Positions 63,056 through 64,000 of a DNA stretch of 64,000 nucleotides are shown here, one piece after another. Each line of letters starts with the position of its first letter. Position 1 is the stretch's first letter. The stretch covers positions 5,349,538-5,413,537 of the forward strand of contig OX467091.1 in NCBI GenBank assembly GCA_950106755.1, read 5' to 3'. Origin of the DNA: Climacium dendroides (Eukaryota > Streptophyta > Bryopsida > Hypnales > Climaciaceae). The notes beneath the pieces were generated by a model, which did not search any database, was not told where the DNA came from, and saw only the letters and a program-made list of their open reading frames with translations. A program made the position numbers and the translations under genes.

Positions 63056-63312
63056 GTCAATTCCGTTGAATTGGCGGTATTTCCATGAGCCATTTGACAT
63101 TTACGGATAGATGTTCAAATTAATATGCAAGTACGTTGAACATTTTATCCACAACATTGTGCACCGCTGCGCTAGGATGTCAATTCCGTTTGGCGGTATT
63201 TCCACGAGCCATTTTGACATTTACTGAAATCGCTTGTTGTACGGATAGATATGCAAATTAATGTGCAAGTTACATATTTAATCCACAACATTCTACACCT
63301 TTGCGCTGGGAT
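63056..63312. repeat. Two-copy tandem repeat, units of 123 and 134 bp
   Basis: GTCAATTCCGTT begins at 63056 and again at 63179. Both units share GGCGGTATTTCCA(T/C)GAGCCA, ACGGATAGAT, TATCC/AATCCACAACATT and the ending TGCGCT(A/G)GGAT. The second copy has an 11-bp net insertion. Confidence 0.8.
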
Positions 63313-63888
63313 GTTAATGAAACCCCGTCGATCCCCTTCCGGCTCCCAAAATCACTTCTGGTCCTTTTCTGTTTGAGGGTCCACGGCACCATAAGATATA
63401 ATGGGATTTCGGCAATTCAGCGAAACTATTCTATTCATTTGTGTTCAAACCTAATGAGAAATCTGGGGTGCATGATGCAGGCATTTCAATACTTCGAAGT
63501 GCTCTTCCCAATATTTTCACGGATCACAAACTAATGGCGTAAGAGATTTCTAGAAGATGAAGGGTAATCTGAATCCTGTTCAGACTGTCAAATCATAAAC
63601 CAATTCCACCATGACTGTGCTCACAACTGGGAAGGCCATTTCTTGGGTGTCAAGTGCGGGACTTGCAAGTAATGGAGGACTAGGCTTGTAATTCTTAAGA
63701 AATAATTGGAATCTTGTGAAACCCTAAGATGAGAGAGGTTTAGGGTTTCGGGTGCAGAATCCAACCTGATTGCTACAGTTTTTTGATACTATACCCCACA
63801 GATTATTGACCAGATTATCGATCTATCTACTCAGTTCGATCCTATTTATTTCACATATACTCATTACGTATTGTGTGAGGCAATCGTC

Positions 63889-64000
63889 ATGGACTTCTCA
63901 GCCTCCGGAGGGTGCCACCAGCCAATTCACCCGGTTCCTAGGAGATCAAATGTCAGTTCTGAGCACTCCTCCAAGCTCTCGTTCACAAGATTCTTCTCCT
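63889..64000 (+). CDS. Possible start of an open frame running off the window
   Basis: An ATG at 63889 opens a Ser/Pro-rich frame (MDFSASGGCHQPIHPVPRRS) that remains open to the end. A frame of about 37 codons is not proof of a gene; no domain is visible. Confidence 0.2.
   Translation, partial: MDFSASGGCHQPIHPVPRRSNVSSEHSSKLSFTRFFS

Overview
The window is nuclear DNA of a land plant. Genes are split by many GT-AG introns, the space between genes is very AT-rich, and the encoded proteins are plant types: a receptor-like kinase, an NB-ARC-LRR resistance-type protein with an RPW8-like N-terminus, organelle-targeted enzymes and the exosome subunit RRP44. Gene spacing and the RPW8-like NLR suggest a non-seed plant, most likely a moss. 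That taxonomic call is inference only.

Layout from left to right. (1) 3-1529 (+): 3' end of a receptor-like kinase whose start lies outside the window. (2) 4264-6422 (-): two-exon organellar 5'-3' exonuclease of the DNA polymerase I family. (3) 9341-10699 (+): intronless BTB/POZ protein. (4) 12222-19424 (-): complete 24-exon RRP44/DIS3, reconstructed to 937 aa with both nuclease active sites intact. (5) 21757-23403 (+): five-exon gene for a 132-aa one-membrane-span protein, divergent from RRP44. (6) about 24-32 kb: AT-rich DNA with decayed coding fragments. (7) 33983-37640 (+): three-exon RPW8/CC-NB-ARC-LRR gene with one in-frame TGA inside the NB-ARC domain. (8) 42846-46914 (+): ten-exon plastid-type omega-amidase (nitrilase family), 380 aa, with a 16-nt microexon. 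(9) 50203-54316 (-): eight-exon protein joining DnaJ-like CxxCxGxG motifs to three CCHC zinc knuckles, 353 aa. (10) about 57-59.3 kb: decayed piggyBac-type transposase. (11) the right end is gene-poor.

Mobile DNA gives the clearest unexpected story. A roughly 215-bp element has CCCTAAAG-type inverted ends next to TTAA. It occurs in introns of the exonuclease and NLR genes and just upstream of the NLR, with weaker copies in RRP44 and zinc-knuckle introns. TTAA targets and CCC-starting ends are piggyBac hallmarks, and a piggyBac transposase relic lies in the same window. Other elements include a Stowaway-like MITE, a 605-bp TA-flanked element, several foldback elements, and a perfect 35-bp-stem hairpin.

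The host genes are mostly housekeeping (RNA decay, organellar DNA maintenance, amidase metabolism) and show no operon-like cooperation. I found no clear RNA gene and no CRISPR array. All exon joins were made by eye from splice signals, reading frame and family knowledge, without transcripts or database searches.
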